DNA of 64,000 bases from Gammaproteobacteria bacterium (GTDB lineage: Bacteria > Pseudomonadota > Gammaproteobacteria > PIVX01), in contig PIVX01000001.1 in assembly GCA_003353785.1 (NCBI GenBank), positions 62,001 to 126,000 on the forward strand. Direction: 5' to 3'. The notes under the pieces are model-generated. The model saw only the letters and a program-made list of their open reading frames with translations. It did no database searches and was not told where the DNA came from. Both the position numbers and the translations under genes were made by a program. Shown in pieces: positions 26,215 to 38,485 of the stretch (position 1 is the stretch's first letter; each line of letters opens with the position of its first letter).

Positions 26215-27637
26215 CTATCATCTCTGATAGTTTTATAGTTGGCTGACCAACACCTACTGGTATATTCTGGCCATCTTTACCACATATCCCAATTCCATTA
26301 TCTAGCGCTAAGTCATTTCCAATCATTTCTACTTTCTTTAATGCATCAGCCCCATTACCGATTAAAGTAGCTCCCTTAATCGGAGCTGTAACTTTACCAT
26401 CTTCAATAAGATAAGCTTGGCAAAGTGAGAAAACAAACTTGCCCGAAGTAATATCAACTTGTCCCCCTCCAAAATTCTTTGCGTAAATACCCTTCTTTAC
26501 AGATTTGATAATTTCCTCTGGCTCATAATCTCCTTCAGCCATATAAGTGTTTGTCATTCTTGGCATAGGAAGATAAGCATAATTTTCTCTTCTAGCATTT
26601 CCAGTAGGAGACATACCCAAAATCCTAGCATTCATTTTATCAAGCATGAAATTTTTTAGATATCCATTTTCAATTAAAACTGTTTCTTGTGTTACTGTAC
26701 CTTCATCATCAATATTTAAAGAGCCTCTTCTATTAGGTAATGTTCCGTTATCAATAACTGTAACTCCTGAAGCAGCAATTTTTTGTCCAAGCATGTTTGA
26801 AAAAACCGAGGTTTTCTTTCTAATAAAATCACCTTCCAATCCGTGTCCAACAGCTTCATGCAGTAACACCCCTGGCCATCCCGATCCTAAAACCACTGGC
26901 ATTTTACCAGCAGGAGCTCCTACACTATGAAGATTGGTATTAACCTGGGAAAGTGCATCATTTACTATTTCTTCTATGATGTTATTACCTTTAAAATGTT
27001 CATAAGAATATCTACCTCCATAACCAGAACTTGCTCTTTCTTTTCTCCCATTCTCCTCAGCTATGACTGAAACATTTATCCTGACTAAGGGCCGTATGTC
27101 AGCATGCCACGATCCCTCATGGGTTGCAATAAGTACAATTTCATAACTACCATTTAAACTAGCATCTACTCTAGTAACTTTTGGATCTTGTTTTGCTAAT
27201 TCATATATATCGTGAAGCAATTCTATTTTCTTATTAGAATCAATTAATACTAATGGATTAATAGGCTTATATACTTCTTTTGTATTAATTTTATTCCATG
27301 CTAATTTTACTAACTTATCTTGATTGTTTTTTGTAATATTTTTAGCGGTAGTAACAGCTTCTTCCAAGACAGGAAGAACAATATCATCAGAAAAAGCAAA
27401 CCCTGTTTTTTCTCCAGAAACAGCTCTCACCCCTACCCCTTTATTTATAGAGAAACTTCCATCTTTAACTTTTCCATCTTCTAAAGTCCAATTTTCAGAG
27501 TAGATATTTTGAAAATATAAATCTGCCTGATCAATTTTTTTACTCAACATTGAATTAATCATATTCTCAACAGATGACTGAGATATACTGTTTATTTCAA
27601 GTAATTGGCTCGTTGCTAATTCAAGGTGTGTACTCAT
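26198..27637 (-). CDS. tldD: Metalloprotease TldD
   Basis: A 479-residue zinc protease subunit. The metal-binding signature HEAVGHGLEGDF is present near residue 260, as are GYGGRYSYEHF, RMTNTYM and the C-terminal GQNIPVGVGQPTIKLSEMIVGG motif. TldD forms a heterodimer with the PmbA product encoded directly downstream. It follows yhdP by eight bases within the minus-strand mreBCD-yhdP-tldD-pmbA group. Confidence 0.97.
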   Translation of the reverse strand: MSTHLELATSQLLEINSISQSSVENMINSMLSKKIDQADLYFQNIYSENWTLEDGKVKDGSFSINKGVGVRAVSGEKTGFAFSDDIVLPVLEEAVTTAKNITKNNQDKLVKLAWNKINTKEVYKPINPLVLIDSNKKIELLHDIYELAKQDPKVTRVDASLNGSYEIVLIATHEGSWHADIRPLVRINVSVIAEENGRKERASSGYGGRYSYEHFKGNNIIEEIVNDALSQVNTNLHSVGAPAGKMPVVLGSGWPGVLLHEAVGHGLEGDFIRKKTSVFSNMLGQKIAASGVTVIDNGTLPNRRGSLNIDDEGTVTQETVLIENGYLKNFMLDKMNARILGMSPTGNARRENYAYLPMPRMTNTYMAEGDYEPEEIIKSVKKGIYAKNFGGGQVDITSGKFVFSLCQAYLIEDGKVTAPIKGATLIGNGADALKKVEMIGNDLALDNGIGICGKDGQNIPVGVGQPTIKLSEMIVGGTE

Positions 27638-27645
27638 ATATTATT

Positions 27646-30600
27646 CTATTTCTTAGTAGATTTAGATTTAGATTTAACTTCTTCAATATTTAGATCATCT
27701 AAACTACCACTTACTTTATATTTCTTGATTGATAACTTATTAATATTATCGCCTATTAATGTATTTGCTGCAAGAGCTGCAAGACCTACTACTGGACCTC
27801 CTGCAATAGCAGCAACTATAGGAACTCCTCCTGTTAAATTAGGCATAACAAATAAATCAAAATCTACAGTACTTCTATTATAGTCTAGCTCTCCATTAAT
27901 ATTAAATTTAGCACTCGTAGTTACAATTTCAAAATCTTCTGTAGTATAATGACCTGCCTTTAACTTTATTTTACCTTCTAGTTTATCAAAGGCAAGGTTT
28001 GAAGAAGTTAAATCTTTAAAATCTAGTGTCAGTCTTCTAGGTAATGTCGCAACATTCATTAAACTAATTAGTCTTCCTATATTTTTTTTCCCGCCAGATA
28101 ATCCATTGCCAATATATAATTCACCATCATCAAGATTCATATTTAAGCTACCATAGATATCATTAAATTTAATAACCTGCTTGTTTAAAGGCCATTTTAT
28201 CTTAAGCTCTATTTCGCCACTTTTTGAAACTATTTTCGAACTAAGATCAAATTCTTTTAAAAAATTACTAAAATTGTTAGAAAATATCATCATGGAAAAA
28301 TTATTAATGTCATCATCATTCTCCGACAAAACTAATTCATCGCCCTTTACTTCATATACTTTTTGTTCAAGCCTTGGATTATAAACAATTTCTAATTTAC
28401 CTAAATTTTTACCATTAACCTTTAACTTCCCAATGTTAGCTTTGAAATTCGCATGATTTTCATACATAAAAGAATCAAAGGATAAACCCTGGCTATTACG
28501 AGCAAATGTCATTGTGCTGAAATCTAATAACCAGTTCCCCTGTTTAGGATAATAAACCATTCCACCTTTATTGCCTTTATCCTCAAAAATAAAAATCATG
28601 TTATCGTCTTTAAAAGTAGCATCAGCGTTAATTCTATTAAACACGTTAGAATATATATCTAAATCCTCTAATTCAAATCTAATACTTTTTTCATGCAAGG
28701 ATTTGCCAGTATCCAACGCTAAACTATCCATGATATAACTGTATAATGTCACATAAGAATGGTTACATTTTTTTAATGTTATTTTTATTTTATTTTTATC
28801 CACATTAGAGTCATTCAGGTAAGTGCCAGACAAATCATTCTGACCTACCAATTTAAAATCAGATGTATCATTTGAGTACTTACCATTAACTCTAAAACTA
28901 GAAAGAGCAATTAATTCATTTTCCTCAATTCCTGATATACTATGCCTTTGATTATTAAAATCAGCTTTCATCAACCATCGCCAAGAATTATCATCTACAT
29001 ATTTATAATTCATACTAACATTAGCATTGTATTTTAAATGTGCTTTTACTTTGGGCTTACGTAAATCTACCTTACTTAATCCCTTGATTTTTAGATAGAG
29101 ATTTTTATCAGTAGCAGGATCAAATTTATCAACACTAACATCTCCCTTTTTAAGACTCATATTACCAATAAAACTATTAGACATTTGTCTATTTGTTTTC
29201 TTGTTAAAAATAGCACCATTCTCTAATCTAGCAGAACCATCTAATTCAAAAGATACATGCTCTTCCAAAGGAACTCTAAGTTTCATATTAGCTATAGCAG
29301 TTCCACTTAAGAAAAAATGTTTCTGACTTGGCACACTTTCCTTTATTGGAGAACGAAGAAGATATTTTATGATCGCCTCTAATTTTGCATTTAATCTTAA
29401 ATCAACCATTATATCTTCTAATTCACTACTACCAGAAAAACTAGTAGACGCTTCACCAAAAGCAGCATCTCCTAAGAAACCTTTATTAAGTTTTATTTTA
29501 TAAACATTATTAAGCACATTAAACATAACATTTGCATGCCTTAATCTTTCCCATTCAGAGTCAAAATCAAAGGTAACATTATTCATGTAAGCGTTTATTC
29601 TGAATAACCCATCATTTTTCTCAAATGGGAATTTTTCTAAAATCCCTTTAAAAGCCAAATCTCCTGATACTTTACTCTGACTAGGCAAAGCAACTTTTAA
29701 CCATTTAAGCAAATCAGCGTCAATATATTCATCTGTCACATCTTGCAATAATAAAGACACATCTTTATGCTCAAATTCACTCGTAATATCTAATACTGGT
29801 GATTTTTTAGTTTCAAAATTTACAGTCCCATTAGCTTTCAGTTGAATACCACAAATTTTAGATTGCATTTCAGTAATATTCAGTTTTGTTTTATCTTTCA
29901 AAATATTAAGATTAAATTTACCAGAAACCCTATTTGTCTTTAGAGTATGTCTACAAATATATGCTGGTAAAAATATATGTCCGTCTAATAAATTAATATC
30001 ATAATTATTATTAGACATATCTAAATCCGCAGATACTAATTTGTATTTTAATTCACTTTTAAGATCATCAATTTCTATATTTGAAAGACGCATCATCAGC
30101 TTAGTATCCTTCATCTGCATATCTTCTATTTTTGTACTTAAATTTATATTAGATAATATGGCATTTGAAAAATTAAAACTATGGTTTGACAATATAATCT
30201 CTTCGTTTTTTACTCCTAAAAATGGCAAGAACGTATGAATAGGTAAATTATTTCCACGAACAGATAGCAGCAACCTCAATTTGTTGATTTCTGATTTTAT
30301 AGATAAATCATCTAAATCAAGCTTTTTAGAATCCTTCAAGATGTGAATTGAACTAAACTCAATTTCTTGTTCATTATCTCTTTGTATCCATTTTATATCA
30401 GCACCAACTTCATCAATATCTAACTTCAGATCATCATAGTCATATTTAATATTCTTTATAGTAGCGTAAATATTTGTATTAATCGGATTATGCTGGATGT
30501 ACTCTGTCCTAGAGTTAACAATTATTGAAATCGGTTTTAAATGATTACTAATAACATTTTCTGTTATTACTTTTGGATCTATTTCTGTAGATAATTTTAA

Positions 30601-31203
30601 TTTAATTATCCTATTGGTATGAGCGCTTGTTCCTGGAATATTAGTAATTTCAATATTTGCATCGTTAAACAATACTACCTTATTATCTTGTTTCTCTAAA
30701 ATCAATTGAGCATTCAGTACATTGATCTTCCTTATTTCAGGAATTTTCTGGAAAATTTTAACTATACCTTCCTGATCAAATATTGGTAAAGAATTTTTTT
30801 TATTAGCAACGTCTTTTTTATCAGAAGATTCTTCATTATTATCAGAGATTAGAACCTTAGGCATTAATATAGAAACGGTTTCTAAAATAGGTTTCATATT
30901 AACCATAGACTTTAAAACGTTAAAAGAGAGTATCGCTGCATCTATAGTTCCTTCTTGAATATCTAAATTATCTGCAAACTGAATATCAGCTTCCTCTAAT
31001 TCCAAGTCAATTGACAATATTTTCCAACTTACACTTTTATTACTAAATGTTACTTCCAAATTTGTAGAATCTTTTATATATTTACTAATTTCCTCATTAC
31101 TCATACTTAGTATTTTTGAGTAAGTCCAATAACTAAAACCAACTATCCCTGAAGACATAATCAGTAACAATAAATACAATTTTTTAAATTTTAGAAAAGA
31201 CAT
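27646..31203 (-). CDS. yhdP: YhdP family AsmA-like envelope protein
   Basis: An 1185-residue protein anchored by one N-terminal membrane helix (about 8-28), followed by long strand-rich periplasmic repeats and the C-terminal AsmA-like domain with the LMNVATLPRRLTLDFKDL segment, KLEGKIKLKAGHYTTEDFEI and PNLTGGVPIVAAIAGGPVVG. YhdP, TamB and YdbH are bridge-like proteins thought to carry phospholipids between the inner and outer membranes. It starts one base after mreD and is followed by tldD, the gammaproteobacterial order; maf and rng, often found between mreD and yhdP, are missing. Confidence 0.93.
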   Translation of the reverse strand: MSFLKFKKLYLLLLIMSSGIVGFSYWTYSKILSMSNEEISKYIKDSTNLEVTFSNKSVSWKILSIDLELEEADIQFADNLDIQEGTIDAAILSFNVLKSMVNMKPILETVSILMPKVLISDNNEESSDKKDVANKKNSLPIFDQEGIVKIFQKIPEIRKINVLNAQLILEKQDNKVVLFNDANIEITNIPGTSAHTNRIIKLKLSTEIDPKVITENVISNHLKPISIIVNSRTEYIQHNPINTNIYATIKNIKYDYDDLKLDIDEVGADIKWIQRDNEQEIEFSSIHILKDSKKLDLDDLSIKSEINKLRLLLSVRGNNLPIHTFLPFLGVKNEEIILSNHSFNFSNAILSNINLSTKIEDMQMKDTKLMMRLSNIEIDDLKSELKYKLVSADLDMSNNNYDINLLDGHIFLPAYICRHTLKTNRVSGKFNLNILKDKTKLNITEMQSKICGIQLKANGTVNFETKKSPVLDITSEFEHKDVSLLLQDVTDEYIDADLLKWLKVALPSQSKVSGDLAFKGILEKFPFEKNDGLFRINAYMNNVTFDFDSEWERLRHANVMFNVLNNVYKIKLNKGFLGDAAFGEASTSFSGSSELEDIMVDLRLNAKLEAIIKYLLRSPIKESVPSQKHFFLSGTAIANMKLRVPLEEHVSFELDGSARLENGAIFNKKTNRQMSNSFIGNMSLKKGDVSVDKFDPATDKNLYLKIKGLSKVDLRKPKVKAHLKYNANVSMNYKYVDDNSWRWLMKADFNNQRHSISGIEENELIALSSFRVNGKYSNDTSDFKLVGQNDLSGTYLNDSNVDKNKIKITLKKCNHSYVTLYSYIMDSLALDTGKSLHEKSIRFELEDLDIYSNVFNRINADATFKDDNMIFIFEDKGNKGGMVYYPKQGNWLLDFSTMTFARNSQGLSFDSFMYENHANFKANIGKLKVNGKNLGKLEIVYNPRLEQKVYEVKGDELVLSENDDDINNFSMMIFSNNFSNFLKEFDLSSKIVSKSGEIELKIKWPLNKQVIKFNDIYGSLNMNLDDGELYIGNGLSGGKKNIGRLISLMNVATLPRRLTLDFKDLTSSNLAFDKLEGKIKLKAGHYTTEDFEIVTTSAKFNINGELDYNRSTVDFDLFVMPNLTGGVPIVAAIAGGPVVGLAALAANTLIGDNINKLSIKKYKVSGSLDDLNIEEVKSKSKSTKK

Positions 31204-31204
31204 T

Positions 31205-31708
31205 CTATCCTATAACTTGATTGTGAAATACTCTATTAAAAAATAGTTTTAACCATGGCCAAACTAAAAATGCACTAAACCATGACATTAATATATATAA
31301 AATCTTGCCATTGCTAGTTATAAAACTGAATATAGTAAAAATCACTATATTACATAAAGACACCATACTGGCAATATACGCAGCTTGCTGCCAAATAGGA
31401 AAAAGTCTTAATTGTCTATACGATTTAAGAACCATGTAAAACAAAATAATAAATACTAGCGAATGTATTCCAAGAGGATAAGCAAATAAGACATCTATAA
31501 ATATCCCCATAAAAAATATAACTGACAAACTTAACATGGGAGGATCTTGAATTAGTAGATATACTAAGATTAAAGCAAAGAAATCAGGTCTTATAGTTGA
31601 TAGCCAACCAGGCAAAGGAATTAATGAAAAATATAATCCAAGAAGTAAACAAATTGTTAAATTGATAAATTTAGTTATATTACTTCTCAATAGAATATTG
31701 CTTCTCAT
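31205..31708 (-). CDS. mreD: Rod shape-determining protein MreD
   Basis: A 167-residue inner-membrane protein with about five to six helices and the family motifs RPDFFALILVYLLI and GIFIDVLFAYPLGIHSLVFIILFY. MreD links MreB filaments with MreC and the PBP2/RodA elongation machinery. It lies five bases after mreC and abuts yhdP. Confidence 0.93.
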   Translation of the reverse strand: MRSNILLRSNITKFINLTICLLLGLYFSLIPLPGWLSTIRPDFFALILVYLLIQDPPMLSLSVIFFMGIFIDVLFAYPLGIHSLVFIILFYMVLKSYRQLRLFPIWQQAAYIASMVSLCNIVIFTIFSFITSNGKILYILMSWFSAFLVWPWLKLFFNRVFHNQVIG

Positions 31709-31713
31709 TATTC

Positions 31714-32553
31714 TTAACCTAATTCCTTATTTGTTCTAGGGTCTAATAGTAACAATAAATTAGAACCATGCAAACTTGCTGACGGTGATAACTTAATATT
31801 AGCAAACCCATTTCCCGTATTATTATCTATACTTACCACTTTTCCGACAGGATACCCATAAGGATATTTACCACCTAGTCCAGATGTAAAAAATAAATCT
31901 CCTGGTACAATATCTGAATTTGACGGCATATTAACTAAACGCAACCCCCCACTTACTCCATCCCCTTTAATAATACCTCTAAGGTTATTTCTAGAGCTTT
32001 GAGCATGTACAGCAATTTGAATATCAGTTATTAATAAAATCTTACTAGTATTATAGTCAGCGGCAACTATTTGACCAAATACTCCACGAGAATCAAGCAC
32101 AGCTTGTCCAGGATACACCCCATCTGTATATCCTTTATTAATAGTATACTGATGGGTATAATTATTTGTGCTAATAGCAATTAATCTCGCAATCAAGATA
32201 TTAGAATTGAACAACTCTTTGGTAGATTGTAATAAAGCTCTTAACTGCTTATTCTCATTCTGTAAAGCAACAGAGCGTTGGATCTTACTTTTTAATAATA
32301 TAATTTCTTGTTTTAATTTTGTACTTTGATCTAAAGTTTCTTGATATGAAATAAAACTTGCATATGCCAAACCTATACTTTGAATTGGCCAATCTATTGA
32401 TAGCTGAATTATATTACCAGGTATCGATAAATATTTTTTTATACTATTAAGTTTTTCAGTATTAATATCAACAATTAATAAAACAACACAAAAAATTAAC
32501 AGTAAAAAGACTTTTAAACCTAATAAGTTATTCTGATGAAATAATAGCTTTAT
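31714..32553 (-). CDS. mreC: Rod shape-determining protein MreC, apparently starting at an ATA codon
   Basis: From the ATA at 32553 the protein has 279 residues: a short cytoplasmic start (M)KLLFHQNN, a membrane helix (FLLLIFCVVLLIVD), a periplasmic coiled coil and the beta-barrel MreC domain (IARLIAIS, GVFGQIVAAD, GDLFFTSGLGGKYPYGYPVGKV). An internal start at TTG 32370 gives only 218 residues and removes the membrane anchor. There is no ATG, GTG or TTG between the upstream stop and the helix, but GGAG lies six bases before the ATA. MreC is the periplasmic scaffold of the elongasome, next to mreB and mreD. Confidence 0.88.
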   Translation of the reverse strand: MKLLFHQNNLLGLKVFLLLIFCVVLLIVDINTEKLNSIKKYLSIPGNIIQLSIDWPIQSIGLAYASFISYQETLDQSTKLKQEIILLKSKIQRSVALQNENKQLRALLQSTKELFNSNILIARLIAISTNNYTHQYTINKGYTDGVYPGQAVLDSRGVFGQIVAADYNTSKILLITDIQIAVHAQSSRNNLRGIIKGDGVSGGLRLVNMPSNSDIVPGDLFFTSGLGGKYPYGYPVGKVVSIDNNTGNGFANIKLSPSASLHGSNLLLLLDPRTNKELG

Positions 32554-32570
32554 TTTTTACTCCAGGGATT

Positions 32571-33924
<1,354 letters not shown>

Positions 33925-34215
33925 ATGGAAATAAACGACAAAACTATTAGTAAAATAGCTCATCTAGCTAGACTTCACTTGGAAGATCAAGAAATTCATC
34001 AACACAAAGATAAATTAAACAGTATTTTAAATTGGGTAGAACAACTAAAAAGTGTTGATACAGATAATATAGAACCATTATATCATCCATTAGACGACAG
34101 CATCCAACCTGTCAGAGATGATGTAATTACTGAAAAAAATAATAGAGAAGAATTATTAACACTCTCAGAAACTCATAAATCAGGTTTATACTTAGTCCCC
34201 AAAGTAATAGACTAA
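33925..34215 (+). CDS. gatC: Asp/Glu-tRNA amidotransferase subunit C
   Basis: A 96-residue GatC with the family pattern KIAHLARLHLEDQEI, LNSILNWVEQLKSVDTDNIEP and LRDD-like PVRDDVI near the C-terminus. GatC stabilises the GatAB complex that converts Glu-tRNA(Gln) or Asp-tRNA(Asn) to the amidated form. First gene of gatCAB. No clear ribosome site precedes it and the likely promoter is very close. Confidence 0.95.
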   Translation: MEINDKTISKIAHLARLHLEDQEIHQHKDKLNSILNWVEQLKSVDTDNIEPLYHPLDDSIQPVRDDVITEKNNREELLTLSETHKSGLYLVPKVID

Positions 34216-34230
34216 ATTTATAATAAAGAT

Positions 34231-35673
34231 ATGCATAACAAAAATATAAAAGAGATAAAGCAAGATCTTATAAATAAAAAATATTCTGTTAAAGAATTAA
34301 TACAACATTTTATTGATCGTATAGAAAAATATGATAGTAAACTAAATGCTATGATTACCTTTTGTAAGCAAGAGGCTATTGATCAATCAAAACTAATAAC
34401 CAACATCGACACATCAACCGAATTACACGGAATCCCATTAATTCACAAAGACGTTATTTGCACTAAAAATGTAAAAACAAGTTGTGGTTCGAAAATGCTT
34501 GATAATTTTATTTCTCCTTACAATGCAACCATAGTTGATAAAATGCAAAATTCTGGAATGATTATGCTTGGAAAATCAAATATGGATGAATTTGCTATGG
34601 GTTCATCAACCGAAAATAGTTTCTATGGAGTAACAGCAAATCCATGGAACTTAGAATGTGTATCTGGAGGATCATCAGGAGGATCTGCCGCACTTGTAGC
34701 TGCTAGACTAATTCCAGCAACTACAGGCACTGACACTGGAGGATCAATCAGACAACCAGCTGGATTTTGTGGAATATCAGGCATAAAACCAACTTACGGA
34801 AGAGTATCCCGGTTTGGACTAATAGCATATGCATCAAGTCTAGATCAAGCTGGCCCTATGGCTAAAAGCGTTGAAGATCTAGCATACTTACTAAATTCAA
34901 TGGCAGGATATGATCCAAAAGATTCTACATCCATTAATATATCCGTTCCAAATTATCTAGAAAACTTGGATAAAAAACTAAAAGGTAAAAAATTAGGCTT
35001 ACCTGTAAAATTACTCAGTGATCTTGACAGCAGCATAAACCAAAAAATACAACAGTTTATTGATGAATTAAAAAAATTAGGAGCAACTATTGTAGAAATA
35101 GATCTGCCTAATGCGCACCTATCTGTACCAACGTATTATATAGTTGCCCCAAGTGAATGTTCATCAAACCTAGCAAGGTTTGATGGGATTAGATATGGAT
35201 ACAGACACCCTGATCCTAAAAATATAACAGAGCAATATATCAAATCTCGTGGATACGGATTTGGCGATGAAGTAAAACGTAGAATAATGCTAGGAACATA
35301 TACCCTATCCGCTGGATACTATGACGCGTACTACCTAAAAGCACAAAAAATTCGTAGAATAATACGAGAAGACTATCAAAAAGCTTTTGAAAACGTAGAC
35401 GCTGTTATACTTCCAACCACACCTACTACGGCATTTAAAATAGGAGAAAAAATTGATGATCCCCTAAGTATGTATCTTTCAGATATTTACACAGTGGGAA
35501 TAAATCTAGCTGGGCTACCAGCTTTATCCTTACCTGTTGGCTTTATTAATGAACTCCCTATAGGGGCTCAAATTATTGGCAAGCATTTTGCTGAGGATAC
35601 GATTTTGAATATAGGACATCAATACCAACTAGTAACTGATTGGCACAAGAAAATTCCAGAGGAATTCAATTAA
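34231..35673 (+). CDS. gatA: Asp/Glu-tRNA amidotransferase subunit A
   Basis: A 480-residue amidase-signature protein. The Ser-cisSer-Lys active site is visible: K in HKDVI, then [11 protein letters not shown] and the [17 protein letters not shown] segment with the catalytic serine. GatA releases ammonia from glutamine and passes it to GatB. It follows gatC by 15 bases. Confidence 0.97.
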   Translation: MHNKNIKEIKQDLINKKYSVKELIQHFIDRIEKYDSKLNAMITFCKQEAIDQSKLITNIDTSTELHGIPLIHKDVICTKNVKTSCGSKMLDNFISPYNATIVDKMQNSGMIMLGKSNMDEFAMGSSTENSFYGVTANPWNLECVSGGSSGGSAALVAARLIPATTGTDTGGSIRQPAGFCGISGIKPTYGRVSRFGLIAYASSLDQAGPMAKSVEDLAYLLNSMAGYDPKDSTSINISVPNYLENLDKKLKGKKLGLPVKLLSDLDSSINQKIQQFIDELKKLGATIVEIDLPNAHLSVPTYYIVAPSECSSNLARFDGIRYGYRHPDPKNITEQYIKSRGYGFGDEVKRRIMLGTYTLSAGYYDAYYLKAQKIRRIIREDYQKAFENVDAVILPTTPTTAFKIGEKIDDPLSMYLSDIYTVGINLAGLPALSLPVGFINELPIGAQIIGKHFAEDTILNIGHQYQLVTDWHKKIPEEFN

Positions 35674-35684
35674 AAGGTTAAAAT

Positions 35685-37121
35685 ATGCAATGGGAATCCG
35701 TTATTGGACTAGAAGTTCATACACAACTAAAAACAAAATCTAAATTATTCTCTGGATCTCCAACAGAATATGGTGCCATGCCAAATACCCAAGCATCTAT
35801 AATTGATCTAGGCATGCCCGGAGTTCTACCTGTACTTAATCAAAAAGTTGTTGAAATGGCTATTCAATTTGGGCTTGCAGTTTCAGCTAAAATAAATAAC
35901 CGTTCAATATTTGCAAGAAAAAATTATTTTTACCCAGATCTTCCTAAAGGCTATCAAATCAGCCAACATGACATTCCTATTGTAGGAACAGGATATCTTG
36001 AAATTGAGAATAATGGAGCTATTAAAAAAATCGGTATAACTCGTGCTCACTTAGAAGAAGATGCTGGTAAATCAATTCATGATTTATACGATAACTGTTC
36101 TGCTATTGATTTAAATAGAGCTGGCACTCCTCTTTTAGAAATCGTCTCAGAACCAGATATGCGCTCTAGCCAAGAAGCAATTATATATTTAAAAAAATTA
36201 CACAGAATAGTGACTTATTTAGATATTTGCGATGGAAATTTACAAGAAGGATCTTTTAGAGTAGACGCTAATGTCTCTATACGACCTGTTGGAGACACAG
36301 AACTTGGCACTAGAACTGAATTAAAAAACATAAATTCATTTAAATTTATTGAGCAAGCTATAAAATACGAAATACAAAGACAAATAAAAATTTTAGAAAG
36401 CAACGGAAAAGTCATTCAAGAAACCAGGTTATATGATCCAGTAAAAAATGAGACAAAAGCTATGAGAAGCAAAGAAGAAGCTCATGATTACAGATATTTT
36501 CCTGATCCTGATCTACTTCCACTTGAAATAGATAAAAAATTACTTCAAAAATGCCAAAAGAATATGCCAGAACTTCCCCATGACAAACTAGAACGTTTTA
36601 TCAAAGAATATAAACTGAGTAAGTATGATGCTTCTGTGCTAACAACAGAAAAAACATTAGCTGATTATTTTGAGAATGTAAGTAATTTAACCTCAGCAAA
36701 ATCAAAAACAGTAGCAAACTGGATAATAACTGAATTCTTATCATATTTAAATAAGGATTCTGTCGATGTTACAAATGCTCCCATTAAAGCAGAGATGTTA
36801 GCTAAATTAATCAACAAAATTGAAGATAAAACAATTAATGGCAAAATAGCTAAAACAGTTTTTGAAAAAATGTGGAATTCGGGAAAAGAAGCTGATGCCA
36901 TAATTAAAGAAGAAAATTTAATTCAGCTAAATGATGATAAAAAATTATTAGAAATAATTAATAACATACTTGTTGAACACAATGACAAAGTTCAAGATTA
37001 TAAAAATGGAAAAATTAAACTATTTAGTTTTTTTGTTGGACAAGTCATGAAAGAATCTAAAGGTAAGGCTAACCCATCCCAAGTCAACAAACTTCTACAG
37101 GGCATACTAGAAAATAGCTAA
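35685..37121 (+). CDS. gatB: Asp/Glu-tRNA amidotransferase subunit B
   Basis: A 478-residue GatB. The N-terminal WESVIGLEVHTQLKTKSKLFSG, the YFYPDLPKGYQISQ motif, LEEDAGKSIHD and the DYRYFPDPDL motif are all conserved, followed by the YqeY-like C-terminal tail domain that contacts the tRNA. GatB activates the misacylated tRNA with ATP. Last gene of gatCAB. Confidence 0.97.
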   Translation: MQWESVIGLEVHTQLKTKSKLFSGSPTEYGAMPNTQASIIDLGMPGVLPVLNQKVVEMAIQFGLAVSAKINNRSIFARKNYFYPDLPKGYQISQHDIPIVGTGYLEIENNGAIKKIGITRAHLEEDAGKSIHDLYDNCSAIDLNRAGTPLLEIVSEPDMRSSQEAIIYLKKLHRIVTYLDICDGNLQEGSFRVDANVSIRPVGDTELGTRTELKNINSFKFIEQAIKYEIQRQIKILESNGKVIQETRLYDPVKNETKAMRSKEEAHDYRYFPDPDLLPLEIDKKLLQKCQKNMPELPHDKLERFIKEYKLSKYDASVLTTEKTLADYFENVSNLTSAKSKTVANWIITEFLSYLNKDSVDVTNAPIKAEMLAKLINKIEDKTINGKIAKTVFEKMWNSGKEADAIIKEENLIQLNDDKKLLEIINNILVEHNDKVQDYKNGKIKLFSFFVGQVMKESKGKANPSQVNKLLQGILENS

Positions 37122-37177
37122 ATAAAGCATCGTAAAATACTAGATGTATTATACTATAAATACTAGTAGCTACTGAA

Positions 37178-38473
37178 ATGTCTGAAAAAATGACAGTATC
37201 AATAAAGAATCGTACAATCAAGATATTACCATGGATAATGTGGAGCTTTGGAGCTTTATTTTATTGTTATGAATTTTTTGTTCAAATCTCTCCAAACGTA
37301 ATGTCGGCTGACTTAATGCGTGATTTTTCTATTCAAGCTGATAAATTAGGTATTCTAGTAGGAATATTCGCATATGCATACGCTTTTATCCAATTACCTG
37401 CTGGAGTACTTCTTGATAAGCTAGGACCATGTAAATTACTCGCAGCAGCAAGTATAATACTAGCTGTAGGTTGTCTGCTTTTTGGTAAAGCAACTGGATT
37501 TTATTGTGCTTTGACTGGAAGATTATGTATTGGAATTGGATCTGCTTCTGCCATAGTTGGCTGTATGAAAATTGCTACAAATTGGTTCCCCATTAATAAA
37601 TTCGCTTTAGTATTAGGATTAACTATTTCAATTGGAATGTCTGGAGCAATCATCAGCTCAGCACCTCTTGCAATAGTAATGGAATACTACCATTGGCGTT
37701 ATTTAATGTTTAATTTTGCAATTATTGGCTTTGTTTTCTCCATTGTTTTCCTATTTATTTGCCGTAACGCGCCTAAAAATAAACTTAATGAATCTCAAAT
37801 AGAACATATAACATTTCGTAAACTATTCAAGGGTCTAAAAATAGCTATTACTAAAGCACAAGTTTGGATAGTTGCTATCTACGGACTACTAATGTTTGGT
37901 CCAAGTATTAGTTTTTGTGGACTATGGGGAGTTCCATTTCTACAAGTTAAATACGGATTAGCTCCTCACGATGCTGCCAAACTAACCTCTTTAGTATTTA
38001 TTGGTTGGATTATTGGCAGTCCTTTATGGGGATATATTTCTGACCGCATAAAGAAACGTCTTACTACTATGAAATATGGTTCTATATTATCATTTGTTTT
38101 TATCAGCATAACAATCTATGTACCAAATTTATCTAGTTTGACTATAGGAATATTATTAATTTTATTTGGTCTATCCTCTAGTGGTTTTTTAACCTCTTTT
38201 TCCATAATTAGAGAAATTAGTCCTCAAGACTGTACTGCAAGCATCCTAAGCTTTATGAATACTATGAATTCTTTAGGTCCAGCCTTGTTACAACCATCAG
38301 TTGGTATTTTGTTAACTCTTTTTTGGAGCGGTGAATTTACAGCTGATGGTGTTCCATTTTATTCAATACAAAATTACCATATGTCACTGGCAATATTACC
38401 TATATCCTTACTTACTGCATCCTGTATGATACCATTTATCAAAGAGACCCATTGTAAAATTGCTACTCAATAG
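37178..38473 (+). CDS. MFS transporter
   Basis: A 431-residue inner-membrane protein with twelve predicted helices. It has the loop motif GVLLDKLGPCKLL between helices 2 and 3 (G-x-x-x-D-R/K-x-G type) and SDRIKKRLTT between helices 8 and 9. The general type resembles the organic-anion/hexuronate-phosphate (GlpT/ACS-like) permeases common in intracellular gammaproteobacteria. The substrate is unknown. The gene is single, between gatB and miaB. Confidence 0.9.
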   Translation: MSEKMTVSIKNRTIKILPWIMWSFGALFYCYEFFVQISPNVMSADLMRDFSIQADKLGILVGIFAYAYAFIQLPAGVLLDKLGPCKLLAAASIILAVGCLLFGKATGFYCALTGRLCIGIGSASAIVGCMKIATNWFPINKFALVLGLTISIGMSGAIISSAPLAIVMEYYHWRYLMFNFAIIGFVFSIVFLFICRNAPKNKLNESQIEHITFRKLFKGLKIAITKAQVWIVAIYGLLMFGPSISFCGLWGVPFLQVKYGLAPHDAAKLTSLVFIGWIIGSPLWGYISDRIKKRLTTMKYGSILSFVFISITIYVPNLSSLTIGILLILFGLSSSGFLTSFSIIREISPQDCTASILSFMNTMNSLGPALLQPSVGILLTLFWSGEFTADGVPFYSIQNYHMSLAILPISLLTASCMIPFIKETHCKIATQ

Positions 38474-38485
38474 TCTGTATTTTAA

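Noticed and set aside
27626..27883. Plus-strand open frame over the yhdP end
   Set aside because: It is the complement of a well conserved part of yhdP and has no family features.
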